DNA of 64,000 bases from contig JAFZWD010000058.1 in NCBI GenBank assembly GCA_017617495.1, positions 17,106 to 81,105 on the forward strand. Direction: 5' to 3'. The notes under the pieces are model-generated. The model saw only the letters and a program-made list of their open reading frames with translations, ran no database searches and was not told the DNA's origin. Shown piece by piece: positions 17,315 to 25,857 of the stretch (the first letter of the stretch is position 1; the number at the start of each line of letters is the position of its first letter). The stretch is from Bacteroidales bacterium. Its GTDB lineage: Bacteria > Bacteroidota > Bacteroidia > Bacteroidales > UBA932. The translations under genes were made by a program, and so were the position numbers.

Positions 17315-18970
17315 TTATTTTTCTCCGAGAAGGCTGCGGGCGTTTGCCACGGCCTCGGGAGTTATGCTCGCGCCGGAAAGAAGCCGCGCGATTTCCTGCA
17401 CCCTTTCTTCGCCCTCGATGCGCCTGATGCCGGACACTGCCCTGTCGCCATCGTCGGTCTTTGCCACCACAAAGTGGGCGTTACCCTTTGCCGCAACCTG
17501 GGGCAGATGGGTGATTGCAATTACCTGCATATCCTCGCCCATCCTGCAGATGGTGGCTCCCATCCTGTCGGCGGCGCTGCCGGACACACCGGTGTCGATT
17601 TCGTCGAATATCATAGTGGGCATTCCGGTAAAGCGGGCCAGCATCGCCTTGAGGCTCAGCATAATACGGGACACCTCGCCGCCGGAGGCGCATTTCGCGA
17701 GGTCCACGGGAGCCGCGCCGGTTGCAGAGAATGCAAACCAGACGCTGTCCGTCCCGTTAGCTCCGGGTTCGGCCGGATCCACGTTCACTGCAAACACCGC
17801 ACGGTCAAGTTCGAGATAGCGAAGAGTCTCCAGGATATCTTTTGCAAGGGCGGGGGCCGAAGCCTTGCGCGCCTTGCTGATTTCGGCGCAGAGCACCTTG
17901 TGCGCGTCCGCAGCTTTCTTGCTGCGCTGCTCCAGTTCCTGAAGCTTTTCCTGCAGCGCGCCTCCGTCGAAGAGGGCCTGCCCGAACTCGTCGCGTTTTG
18001 CGATAAGTTCGTCGATATTGGCGCAGCGATGCTTCTGCATCAGGCTGTACAGCAGCGAGATACGGCCTTCCACCTCGTTCAGGCGGTCTTCCGACAGATT
18101 AACTTTGGAGTCGGCCTGCTCTATGCTCTCGCGGATGTCCTCCAGTTCGATGCGGGACGAACGGATGCGCTCGGCGAGAGCCTCCATTCCGGGCACGAAC
18201 GCCGCAGCCTTGTCCAGCTGGCGGGCCGCTTCCTTCAGGGAAACGTCTATCGAAGGCAGTTCGTCGGGGGTAAAGGCATTTATCGCAGCGGCAAAGGCCT
18301 CTTTTATGGCCTCGGCGTGGGCCAGCTGCTTCTGCTCCGCCTCGAGTTCCTCAAGTTCGCCGGGCACAAGTTTCGCCTGCTCCAGCTGCCCGTACTGGGC
18401 AGCGTTGTAATCGGCTTCGCCCTGAAGGCTGTCGATCCGCGCCCTGAGTTTTGCCGCTTCGGCATTCAGTAAAAGAATCTCCTTCCACAGCGCGGAGCAC
18501 TCGCGCACCTTGCCGGACACGCCTGCGAAATGGTCGAGCACCGAGAGTTGGAAGCCCCGGTCGCGCAGCAGGCGCGTCTGGTCCTGGGAGTGGATATCCA
18601 CAAGCCTTTCAGCCAGCTCAGAAAGAAGGGCCGCCTGCACCGGGCAGTCGTTCACGAACGAACGGGAACGGCCGGCTGCGGGGATAACGCGCCGGATTAT
18701 CAGCCCTGCGGGATCCCACTCGGTACCTGCTTCTTCCAACAGGTCGCGGAGTTCTTCGGGGCTGTCGAATTCGCCCTCCACAATGCACGACGACGCCCCC
18801 TCGGAAACCGCGGCGGCATCGGATTTGGCACCGAGAAGCAGGCCCAGCGCCCCGAGCAGGATGCTTTTTCCCGCTCCGGTGCGCCCGGTAATAATGCTGA
18901 GACCCTCCGGAAAAGAGATATCCAGAGAGTCTATCAGCACATAATTCTCGATATGGAGGCTGCGAAGCAC
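17315..18970 (-). CDS. recN: DNA repair protein RecN
   Basis: 551 residues, an SMC-like ATPase for double-strand-break repair. The N-terminal Walker A reads TGRTGAGKSILLGALGLLLGA. The most common form is GETGAGKS, so the Arg at the second position is a small deviation. A long coiled coil (about residues 150-370) joins the halves. The C-terminal half carries the ABC signature ASGGEVSRIMLSLKAML and Walker B MIFDEIDTGVSGSAA. It is the last gene of the operon running from 24490 down, 7 nt after rpoZ, and convergent with the LysM gene. Confidence 0.97.
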   Translation of the reverse strand: MLRSLHIENYVLIDSLDISFPEGLSIITGRTGAGKSILLGALGLLLGAKSDAAAVSEGASSCIVEGEFDSPEELRDLLEEAGTEWDPAGLIIRRVIPAAGRSRSFVNDCPVQAALLSELAERLVDIHSQDQTRLLRDRGFQLSVLDHFAGVSGKVRECSALWKEILLLNAEAAKLRARIDSLQGEADYNAAQYGQLEQAKLVPGELEELEAEQKQLAHAEAIKEAFAAAINAFTPDELPSIDVSLKEAARQLDKAAAFVPGMEALAERIRSSRIELEDIRESIEQADSKVNLSEDRLNEVEGRISLLYSLMQKHRCANIDELIAKRDEFGQALFDGGALQEKLQELEQRSKKAADAHKVLCAEISKARKASAPALAKDILETLRYLELDRAVFAVNVDPAEPGANGTDSVWFAFSATGAAPVDLAKCASGGEVSRIMLSLKAMLARFTGMPTMIFDEIDTGVSGSAADRMGATICRMGEDMQVIAITHLPQVAAKGNAHFVVAKTDDGDRAVSGIRRIEGEERVQEIARLLSGASITPEAVANARSLLGEK

Positions 18971-18977
18971 GGCGAAG

Positions 18978-19301
18978 CTACTTTAGGATGTCTTCGCTGT
19001 TCGCCTTCTTGTAGTAGAGTTCTCCTTCTTCGAATTCTGCAATGGCTACGAGGTCCGGCTTGGGCTGGCGCTCATAGTACTTGGAGATTTCAATCTGCTC
19101 CTTGTTTTCGAAAACCTCTTCCTTGGTATCGCGTTCGCCGCGGAAGTCTTCGAGTTTCTTTGCAAGTTCCTTCTTTTCTTCCAGAGCAATCTGGTTAGCC
19201 CTCTTGGACAGGATCACAACTGTCTCGTAAATGTTGCCGGTGGGCTCGGAGAGATTCTTGACATCTCTCGTAATAGTGTTTACAGGTATTTTCTTTTCCA
19301 T
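18978..19301 (-). CDS. rpoZ: RNA polymerase omega subunit, Bacteroidota type
   Basis: 107 residues. The core TGNIYETVVILSKRANQIALEEKKELAKKL matches the Rpb6/omega fold (a stretch of conserved residues near positions 20-50). The C-terminal half is acidic and charged, as in Bacteroidota homologues. Omega helps assemble and stabilise RNA polymerase. The position between bamD and recN agrees with the bamD-rpoZ-(coaBC)-recN order common in this phylum; coaBC is absent here. The identification rests on motif and synteny because omega sequences diverge. Confidence 0.82.
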   Translation of the reverse strand: MEKKIPVNTITRDVKNLSEPTGNIYETVVILSKRANQIALEEKKELAKKLEDFRGERDTKEEVFENKEQIEISKYYERQPKPDLVAIAEFEEGELYYKKANSEDILK

Positions 19302-19334
19302 ACTAATTGTACTATCGGCCGTGATGCGAAAGTT

Positions 19335-20129
19335 TCAAATTTTTTCTTTCGCTTTTTTATACAGGCGCTCGAGTTCCTTGCGCTTCGGGGATTCGGGGTA
19401 CTCGCCTATGAAGTTGAAGTAGTCGTCCACGAACAGCATATAGCGCTCCTTCTGCTTGGACGCTATGCTCATATCGGCGTATTTGTACGACGCCATGGCC
19501 GTATAGAAGAGGATTTCCTCGCGGTGCATGTTGTCGGAATTGTCCTTGAGCACGTTCTTGAGCGCAACCCGGGCCGCCTTGTAATCCTCCATTTTATAAT
19601 ATATGTAAGCGTTCTGGTAGGCCTTGGTGTCGAGCCTTTCCCGGAGCTCCAGCAGGATGCGGTCGCAGACGTCGCGGTGCACCGTCTCGGGATATGCTAT
19701 CTTGTACTCGTTGATGGCCACTATCGCCGAATAGGTGGGTGTCTGGTCGAGCTCGTAGCGCAGCGTTGCCCTGTACAGGCAGTCTATGCGCAGGAAGCTC
19801 GCCTCTTCGGTGAAGCTGCTGCGGGGGAACTTGGACACGAAGTTCTTGAAGTTGGTCTCGGCGGTGTAGTAGTCTTTGTAGCGGTAGTTGCTCATGCCCC
19901 AGTAGAACTGCACCGTGTCGTCGCGGGTGGTTCCGGTGGAGATGACCGAAAGCGATTCGAACAGGTCCGCGGACTTCTTGTACTTGCCTTTGTTGAAGTA
20001 CTCAAACGCGGCCTTGTATTTGGCTTCGCTGTCGTTGCCTTCCAGAAGCTTTTCGTACTGCGACTTGCAGCCTGCAAGCATCAGGCAGGAGCCGATGCCG
20101 AGAAAGAGGAGTATTTTTGCGGTTCTCAT
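19335..20129 (-). CDS. bamD: Outer membrane protein assembly factor BamD (lipoprotein)
   Basis: 264 residues with a lipoprotein signal (FLGIGSCLMLAGC, Cys at about residue 20). TPR-like helical repeats follow (YEKLLEGNDSEAKYKAAFEYFNKGKYKKSADLF is the first). BamD is the essential partner of BamA. The end segment YPESPKRKELERLYKKAKEKI is the phylum-typical terminus. The start overlaps the trxB stop by 4 nt. Confidence 0.93.
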   Translation of the reverse strand: MRTAKILLFLGIGSCLMLAGCKSQYEKLLEGNDSEAKYKAAFEYFNKGKYKKSADLFESLSVISTGTTRDDTVQFYWGMSNYRYKDYYTAETNFKNFVSKFPRSSFTEEASFLRIDCLYRATLRYELDQTPTYSAIVAINEYKIAYPETVHRDVCDRILLELRERLDTKAYQNAYIYYKMEDYKAARVALKNVLKDNSDNMHREEILFYTAMASYKYADMSIASKQKERYMLFVDDYFNFIGEYPESPKRKELERLYKKAKEKI

Positions 20130-21049
20130 TCCGATTTCAAATATTTTTCTGCGTCAATGGCCGCCCTGCAGCCCGATGCCGCAGCCGTAATTGCCTGACG
20201 GTAACGGGGGTCCTGCACGTCTCCGGCCGCGAACACACCCTTCACGTTGGTGTGCGAACTCGCGCCCGAAGTGACGATGTAGCCGTTCTCATCCACATTT
20301 ACCCACTGCTTGAACAGGTCGGAATTGGGGTGATGGCCAATCGCCAGGAAGAAGCCGTCCACTGCTATATCAAAAACCTCGCCATCCTTGCGGACGAGCC
20401 TTACGCCGGTAACTCCGTTTTCGTCTCCCAGCACCTCCTGGGTATTGCAGTTCCACAGAACCTCGATCTTGGGATTCTCCAGGACTCTGCGCTGCATGGC
20501 TTCGGAAGCGCGGAAAACGTCGCGGCGCACTATCATATACACCTTCGCAGCCAGGCCGGAAAGATAGGTGGCCTCTTCGCAGGCGGTATCTCCTCCGCCC
20601 ACGACCGCCACTGTCTTCTTGCGGTAGAAGAATCCGTCGCAGGTTGCGCAGGCACTCACGCCCATGCCGCGGAACTTGCGCTCCGAGGGCAGGCCGAGGT
20701 ACTTCGCGGTGGCTCCGGTAGCTATGATGAGGGCTTCCGCCGAAAGCTCGGCGCCGTCGTCTATCGTTATCTTGAAGGGCTTCTCCGAAAGGTCGGCAGA
20801 AGTTGCTATTCCCCTGCGAATGTCCGCTCCCATCGCGAGAGCCTGCTCACGCATAGCTCCAGTAAGGGTGAAAGGATCCACCGGCTTGGGAAAACCGGGG
20901 AAATTTTCGATGAGCGTGGTGGTGGTAAGCTGTCCGCCCGGTTCGGGGCCCTCGTAAAGCACCGGTGCCAACCCTGCGCGGGAGGCATAAATCGCGGCGG
21001 TATATCCTGCAGGGCCTCCGCCGATAATGAGGCATTTGATATTTTCCAT
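20126..21049 (-). CDS. trxB: Thioredoxin-disulfide reductase
   Basis: 307 residues, an FAD- and NADPH-dependent flavoenzyme that reduces thioredoxin. The FAD-binding GGGPAGYTAAIYASRAGL, the redox-active ACATCDGFFYR (CxxC) and the NADPH-binding VVGGGDTACEEATYL are all present, as is the C-terminal GVFAAGDVQDPRYRQ. Normal low-Mr type length. It lies between a GDPD gene (4-nt gap) and bamD (4-nt overlap). Confidence 0.97.
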   Translation of the reverse strand: MENIKCLIIGGGPAGYTAAIYASRAGLAPVLYEGPEPGGQLTTTTLIENFPGFPKPVDPFTLTGAMREQALAMGADIRRGIATSADLSEKPFKITIDDGAELSAEALIIATGATAKYLGLPSERKFRGMGVSACATCDGFFYRKKTVAVVGGGDTACEEATYLSGLAAKVYMIVRRDVFRASEAMQRRVLENPKIEVLWNCNTQEVLGDENGVTGVRLVRKDGEVFDIAVDGFFLAIGHHPNSDLFKQWVNVDENGYIVTSGASSHTNVKGVFAAGDVQDPRYRQAITAAASGCRAAIDAEKYLKSE

Positions 21050-21053
21050 AAAA

Positions 21054-22022
21054 CTAATACTTCAAAGTGTGTCGTCCTTTCTTCTCCAGCCAGGGAATGA
21101 GCAGGGCGGGACGGTCGGTCTGGATCATCGAAACGCCCGCATCGAGGTACTGCTGGTAGACCATGCCGGGATCCTTGGCCTTGAAAGCTGCATCATCGTC
21201 ATTGCCGTCGCCGCCGCAGAGGCTGGCCCAGATGGTATTCACCCAAATCTTGGAACCCTGGCGACGAATCTGGTCGCTGACTTCAGCAAAGGTGCCGTCG
21301 CCGCTGTCGTGCCAGCAGACTTCGTATGCGAGTGGCACCACTCCCTGCTCCAGGTAGGAGTTGAGCAGGGCCTTGCCTGCAGGCCTCTGGATATCCACGA
21401 TGGGCATGTACATCATATTGTGCTCATGGGCGGCTTCGTGTGCCGCAACCACCTCGATGGGCCTTTTGCTCTTGATGAGGAGCTGGTCGGTAACCCCGAG
21501 TTCCTCGCTGATTGCCAGCACCTGGTCGTAAAACTCGTAACCCTGGTCCACGTTCACGCAGATGCGGTCCTTGCAGCACTGCAGGGCCTCGCGCAGGGTG
21601 GGCATATGCAGGGTGTCGATGGTAATGCCGTGCGCCCTCTTGAGCCTGAGTTCACGGATTTCGGCGTAGGTAAGGTCGCAGATTTTCGGGCTTTTGCCGG
21701 GCTGGTCCTTGAATACGCGGTCGAAGTTGGTGCAGCGGCGCACATCAGCGTCGTGCGAAAGCACCAGCACCGAGTCGGCCGTCATCTTGAGGTCGAGCTC
21801 CATCATGTCCGCGCCCATCTTTATTATGCTTTCGATTGCGGGAATGGAGTTCTCGGGGCAGTTGCGCCAGTCGCCGCGATGGCAGATAACCACCACGTAT
21901 TTCGAATTGGGATCGTGAATCTGGGCGGCAATCGCCTCTGCACGGTTTGCATACTTCACTCCGCCGCAGCACGAGGGTGCCAGGAGGAGCACTGCAAGGG
22001 TTATGAGGATGAATCTTTTCAT
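21054..22022 (-). CDS. Glycerophosphodiester phosphodiesterase family protein (exported)
   Basis: 322 residues with a signal sequence that ends LLAPSCCGG, so probably a lipoprotein (Cys 18 or 19). The GDPD core is intact: ICHRGDWRNCPENSIPAI supplies the catalytic His and the N-terminal Glu ligand, MMELDLKMTADSVLVLSHD supplies the Glu/Asp metal ligands and second His, and the C-terminal IWVNTIWASL and MIQTDRP close the barrel. It would hydrolyse glycerophosphodiesters to glycerol-3-phosphate and an alcohol. The substrate and true role in the envelope are not shown. Confidence 0.9.
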   Translation of the reverse strand: MKRFILITLAVLLLAPSCCGGVKYANRAEAIAAQIHDPNSKYVVVICHRGDWRNCPENSIPAIESIIKMGADMMELDLKMTADSVLVLSHDADVRRCTNFDRVFKDQPGKSPKICDLTYAEIRELRLKRAHGITIDTLHMPTLREALQCCKDRICVNVDQGYEFYDQVLAISEELGVTDQLLIKSKRPIEVVAAHEAAHEHNMMYMPIVDIQRPAGKALLNSYLEQGVVPLAYEVCWHDSGDGTFAEVSDQIRRQGSKIWVNTIWASLCGGDGNDDDAAFKAKDPGMVYQQYLDAGVSMIQTDRPALLIPWLEKKGRHTLKY

Positions 22023-22034
22023 ATTTCTTGGATG

Positions 22035-23444
22035 TCAGATTTCTTTTCTCCAGCTGGCGTGGGGGATGCCAAGCTGGCTGCGGTATTTTGCTATCGTTCG
22101 GCGGGCGACCTTGTAGCCGCGGCGGCCCATTTCGTCCACCAGCTGCTCGTCGGTGAGGGGTTTGCGCTTGTCTTCTGCGTCCACGCATTCCTGCAGGGCC
22201 TTCTTGAGTTCGCGCGTCGACACCGAGTCGCCCTCGCTGTTTTCCATTCCTTCGGAGAAGAAATATTTGAGAGGGAAGATGCCGAAGTGGGTTTCGATGT
22301 ATTTGCTGTTAACCACGCGGGAGATGGTGCTGATGTCGAAGCCGGTAATGCCGGCGATGTCCTTGAGCACCATTGGCCTGAGATTGCTCTCGTCGCCGTC
22401 CAGGAAGTAGTCGTGCTGGTAGTCCAGAATGGCCTGCATAGTCTTCTGCAGGGTATTCTGGCGCTGTTTCAGGGCCTCGACGAACCATTTGGCGGAGTCC
22501 AGTTTCTGCTTGACGAAGGTCACCGCCTCCTTCTGCTCGCGGTCGCTGCCGTTCTTCGCGGCCATCAGCATCTCGGCATACTTGCTGTTCACCCGCAGCT
22601 CGGGGATATTGAAGCGGGGCATCGTGAACGAGAGGCTGTCGCCGTCCTGTTTGAGCACGAAGTCCGGCACCACCTGCTGGGCCTGGTCGTCGTAGGAATC
22701 GTCTATCTGGCCGCCGGGGCGGGGATTCAGTTTGCTGATGCACGCCTTTGCGGCCTTCAGCTCATCCTCGCTCAGCGAGAGCCTCGACATGACGCGGCCG
22801 AAATGCCGGTTGGAGAACTCTTCGAACTGCTCTTCCAGCACCCGCGTCGCATTGACCACGTCGGGAGTCTGCGCCTTTGCCCTGAGCTGGATCAGCAGGC
22901 ATTCGCGAAGATCCCTCGCGCCGACTCCGGCGGGCTCGAACTCCTGGATTATATGCAGCACCTCCTCAACCTCCTCCTCAGTGGTCTGGATGCCGAAGTG
23001 GAAGGCAAGGTCGTCCACCAGAAGGCTCACTCCCCTGCGCAGGTAGCCCGAAGAATCCAGGCTGCCGATAAGGAAGTCGCCGATACGCTGCCTGTGCTCG
23101 TCCAGGTTCCTGTAGGCCAGCTGGTCGCGGAGGCTGTCGGAAAAACTCTCCTTTACCGAGAAAGTGTTGTATTCGGGCCTGGGGTCCTTGCCCCAGTTGT
23201 TAACCCGCGTCTTGTACGCGGGGATGTAATCCTCGTCGGAAATCTCGTCCAGCGAAACGTCGCGTGTATCCTCGTCGCGGTCCTGGCCCGAATCGGGGGT
23301 GTCGTCCAGCACAGGATTCTCCTCAAGCTCGGTACGAACGCGCTGCTCCAATTCCTGCACCGGCAGTTCCATCAGCTTGATGGTGAGGATCTGCAGGGGG
23401 GAAAGGCGCTGCTGTTGCTTGAGTGTGAGTTCCTGGCGCTGCAT
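22035..23444 (-). CDS. rpoN: RNA polymerase sigma-54 factor
   Basis: 469 residues. The Gln-rich activator-interacting N-terminus (LTLKQQQRLSPLQILTIKLMELPVQELEQ), an acidic linker (DTPDSGQDRDEDTRDVSLDEI) and the core-binding domain come in order. The C-terminal RpoN box is recognisable as ARRTIAKYRSQLGIP near the end, with a helix-turn-helix before it (MVLKDIAGITGFDISTISRVV). No sigma-54-dependent activator is encoded in the window. It is co-oriented with the SPOR gene upstream (3-nt gap). Confidence 0.97.
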   Translation of the reverse strand: MQRQELTLKQQQRLSPLQILTIKLMELPVQELEQRVRTELEENPVLDDTPDSGQDRDEDTRDVSLDEISDEDYIPAYKTRVNNWGKDPRPEYNTFSVKESFSDSLRDQLAYRNLDEHRQRIGDFLIGSLDSSGYLRRGVSLLVDDLAFHFGIQTTEEEVEEVLHIIQEFEPAGVGARDLRECLLIQLRAKAQTPDVVNATRVLEEQFEEFSNRHFGRVMSRLSLSEDELKAAKACISKLNPRPGGQIDDSYDDQAQQVVPDFVLKQDGDSLSFTMPRFNIPELRVNSKYAEMLMAAKNGSDREQKEAVTFVKQKLDSAKWFVEALKQRQNTLQKTMQAILDYQHDYFLDGDESNLRPMVLKDIAGITGFDISTISRVVNSKYIETHFGIFPLKYFFSEGMENSEGDSVSTRELKKALQECVDAEDKRKPLTDEQLVDEMGRRGYKVARRTIAKYRSQLGIPHASWRKEI

Positions 23445-23447
23445 CTG

Positions 23448-24011
23448 CTACTTCGAGATTGGCTTGAGCACCCTTACGGTGTCGAGTTTGAATGCGGCCA
23501 CGTCGTCCATCATGGGATACTTGAAGCGCTCGCGCACTATGAAGGCCGTGGGGAAATCCTTGCGTATCTCCGAAAGCGCCGCGAGAGCCTCGGATTTATT
23601 GCGGTAGTCGCCAACCGTCACCTTGAAATAAGGGCTTGTGAAGCTCCTGTAAGCGGGAATTGCGGGATATTTCAGTTTGAAGCGGTACAGGGCCGCGCTG
23701 GATGCGCCGCGGGCGCTCTGCGAGTTGTCGAAGAAGATGCGCACGCGGAAGCCGCTCTGCATCTTGCCGTCGTTGGTGCGGGTCCTTGTCTCCACCAGGC
23801 TGCGGATGGCACCGGACTGCACCACGGTAACGTTGTCCGGTAGCACCGCGAAGATATCCTTCCCCTTGAGCGAGGAATCCACCTGCGCAACCGGAATGAA
23901 GATGACCGAGTCCGCGTATTCGTATCCCGCCGGGGGCAGTTGGGCGCCCGTACGTGGAGAAAGCAGCGTAGTAGCTGCCGTGAGTGCAATCAGAAGTATG
24001 ATTTTTCTCAT
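23448..24011 (-). CDS. SPOR-like domain exported protein
   Basis: 187 residues with a signal peptide (RKIILLIALTAATTLLSPRTGAQ). The C-terminal half resembles a SPOR fold: GFRVRIFFDNSQSARGAS, then YFKVTVGDYRNKSEALAALSEIRKDFPTAFIV. SPOR domains bind denuded septal peptidoglycan glycans, so a periplasmic or outer-membrane role near division sites is plausible. No other domain is recognised. It overlaps the upstream lipoprotein gene by 4 nt and precedes rpoN by 3 nt. Confidence 0.7.
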   Translation of the reverse strand: MRKIILLIALTAATTLLSPRTGAQLPPAGYEYADSVIFIPVAQVDSSLKGKDIFAVLPDNVTVVQSGAIRSLVETRTRTNDGKMQSGFRVRIFFDNSQSARGASSAALYRFKLKYPAIPAYRSFTSPYFKVTVGDYRNKSEALAALSEIRKDFPTAFIVRERFKYPMMDDVAAFKLDTVRVLKPISK

Positions 24012-24490
24012 AGCCTGTCGATAAACTTTTTAAGCGGCACGTCCTTGTATTTGATGTCCTTGCCGATGTTGCCGGCCACGGTGGCGCGGCCGGTTATGTC
24101 CACCTTGTAGGCATCGATTTCGGACTGAAGGTTCTTTGCCATAACCACGAGCTGGATAAGGCTGACGCTCTTGCTGAGCTGACCCGCCACGGGTACACGG
24201 TAAACCTTGTTGCATTTGGCGTCCACCGCCACGTTCTCGGCGTCCATATACAGCACTTCGAGGGTATCCCTGCGCACTACGGCGCGGATGTTCTTGATAT
24301 TGAAGTCCGGAGCCGGATTGTCGATGCCGACCTTCGCCACGGCGTTGAAACTCTTCAGACCCGAGGGGATGAAGGATTCGACGTCGCAGGACACTATCTT
24401 GACCTTCTTGTACTTGTTTACGCAGGAGCTCAGGCTCGCTATTGCAAGTACTGCAGCCAATATGAGGACGATACTCTTTTTCATATGCAT
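24008..24490 (-). CDS. LEA-type-2-like lipoprotein
   Basis: 160 residues (158 if Met3 is the start). The signal peptide ends with lipobox ASLSSC. The rest (VKIVSCDVESFIPSGLKSFNAVAKVGIDNPAPDFNIKNI) has the alternating pattern of LEA14-like beta-sandwich domains, in which conserved Asn-Pro pairs recur. Function unknown; such proteins sit on the membrane in many Bacteroidota. It is the first gene of the minus-strand operon that continues through rpoN to recN, with a TATATTTG box just upstream. Confidence 0.65.
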   Translation of the reverse strand: MHMKKSIVLILAAVLAIASLSSCVNKYKKVKIVSCDVESFIPSGLKSFNAVAKVGIDNPAPDFNIKNIRAVVRRDTLEVLYMDAENVAVDAKCNKVYRVPVAGQLSKSVSLIQLVVMAKNLQSEIDAYKVDITGRATVAGNIGKDIKYKDVPLKKFIDRL

Positions 24491-24499
24491 ACTAACCTA

Positions 24500-24507
24500 C
24501 AAATATA
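24500..24507 (-). promoter_or_regulatory. Bacteroidota -7 promoter element of the LEA-like/rpoN/trxB/bamD operon
   Basis: Minus-strand TATATTTG lies 9 nt before the first ATG and 15 nt before the second possible ATG of the LEA-like gene. It is divergent from the miaB promoter element 12 nt away. Confidence 0.6.
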
Positions 24508-24518
24508 CGAAGAATTTC

Positions 24519-24526
24519 TATCTTTG
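24519..24526 (+). promoter_or_regulatory. Bacteroidota -7 promoter element of miaB
   Basis: TATCTTTG, a full TAnnTTTG match, ends 15 nt before the miaB ATG at 24542, giving a leader of under 10 nt. It argues against the longer in-frame start at 24485, which would lie upstream of the transcript. Confidence 0.6.
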
Positions 24527-24541
24527 CATCAGCAAAGAGGT

Positions 24542-25852
24542 ATGAAGAAGCTATACATCGAGACATACGGTTGCCAGATGAACGTGAACGACACCGAGGT
24601 GGTGTTTTCCATCCTGGCACGCGAAGGATTCGAGCGGACGGAAGACATCGCCGAGGCCGATGTTATTTTCGCCAATACCTGCTCTATCCGGGACAATGCC
24701 GAGCAGCGCATCTGGGGACGCCTGGATTACTTCTCCACTTTCAGGAAATCGCGCCCCGGAGTGCTTGTGGGCATCCTCGGCTGCATGGCCGAGCGCCTCA
24801 AGGACAAACTGCTGGACACAGGCAAAGTGGACATTGTTGCCGGGCCCGACGCCTACCGCAACCTGCCCGCCCTCATCGCTGAAGCATCCTCCGGGCATCC
24901 CGGCATCAACGTTATCCTCTCCCGGGAGGAGACCTACGGCGACATCTCCCCCGTGCGCATCGACAAGGGCGGGGTGAGCGCCTTCATCTCCATAATGCGC
25001 GGATGCAACAACGTCTGCTCCTATTGCGTGGTGCCTTACACCCGCGGGGCGGAGCGCAGCCGCGACTGGCGGACCATAGTGCGGGAGGCTTGCGAATGCG
25101 TGGAAAAGGGCTATCGCGAAGTAACTCTCCTCGGGCAGAACGTGGACTCCTATCTCTTTGAAGATGTGAACTTTGCGAAGCTTCTCGCCCTCGTGGCGGA
25201 CGTCTCGCCGCAGCTGCGCGTGCGCTTCTCCACTTCGCATCCCAAGGACATCTCCGACGAAGTCATCGCCACCATGGCGTCGCGCCCCAACATCTGCCAC
25301 CAGATCCATCTGCCGGTGCAGAGTGGCAACGACCGCATCCTTGAAAAGATGCGCCGCCGCTATACCCGCGAGTGGTATCTCGGCAGGGTGGCGAAAATCC
25401 GCGAGGCAATGCCCGACTGCGGCATCAGCACCGACGCGATAGTGGGCTTCTGCTCCGAAACCGAGGAGGAGTTCCGCGACACGCTTTCGCTTTTCCGCGA
25501 GGTGGGATTCGACTCCGCCTTCATGTTCAATTATTCCGAACGGCCCGGCACCCTTGCCGCCCGCAACTACCCCGACGACGTGCCTCCCGAGGTCAAGACG
25601 CGCAGGCTTAACGAGCTTATCGAGCTGCAGAATAACCTGTCCCTTGAGAGCAACCGGAGGGACCTCGACAAGGTGTTCGAGGTGCTTGTCGAAGGCCCTT
25701 CCAAGAAGGGAGACGGCCAGCTCTGCGGACGCAACGGAGCCGGCAAGATGTGCGTGTGGACCGATTCTGAGCACAAGGCCTGCGACTATGTGCAGGTTCG
25801 CGTGCTGGACTGCAGTTCGGCCACACTTTTATGCGAACTCGTAAAACAATAA
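24542..25852 (+). CDS. miaB: tRNA-2-methylthio-N6-dimethylallyladenosine synthase
   Basis: 436 residues. A radical-SAM methylthiotransferase acting on i6A37 of tRNAs reading UNN codons. The N-terminal MTTase domain has its three cluster cysteines (TYGCQMN, ANTCSIRDNAEQ, GILGCMAER). The radical-SAM cluster motif is RGCNNVCSYCVVPYTRG. A C-terminal TRAM domain ends the protein. The start at MKKLYIETYGCQMN is chosen from the family N-terminus and the promoter position. A lipoprotein esterase gene follows after 5 nt. Confidence 0.96.
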   Translation: MKKLYIETYGCQMNVNDTEVVFSILAREGFERTEDIAEADVIFANTCSIRDNAEQRIWGRLDYFSTFRKSRPGVLVGILGCMAERLKDKLLDTGKVDIVAGPDAYRNLPALIAEASSGHPGINVILSREETYGDISPVRIDKGGVSAFISIMRGCNNVCSYCVVPYTRGAERSRDWRTIVREACECVEKGYREVTLLGQNVDSYLFEDVNFAKLLALVADVSPQLRVRFSTSHPKDISDEVIATMASRPNICHQIHLPVQSGNDRILEKMRRRYTREWYLGRVAKIREAMPDCGISTDAIVGFCSETEEEFRDTLSLFREVGFDSAFMFNYSERPGTLAARNYPDDVPPEVKTRRLNELIELQNNLSLESNRRDLDKVFEVLVEGPSKKGDGQLCGRNGAGKMCVWTDSEHKACDYVQVRVLDCSSATLLCELVKQ

Positions 25853-25857
25853 CCTAT

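Noticed and set aside
18978-19301. rpoZ as an unrelated hypothetical gene
   Set aside because: The TGNIYETVVILSKRANQI block and the bamD-recN context fit Bacteroidota omega better than an unknown, though divergence keeps confidence below certainty.
21027-23843. Open frame of over 900 codons on the plus strand
   Set aside because: It is the antisense shadow of the GDPD and rpoN genes, made possible by high GC at third positions; it has no family-like motifs and its composition (His, Val, Ala-rich) is that of a reverse-strand shadow.
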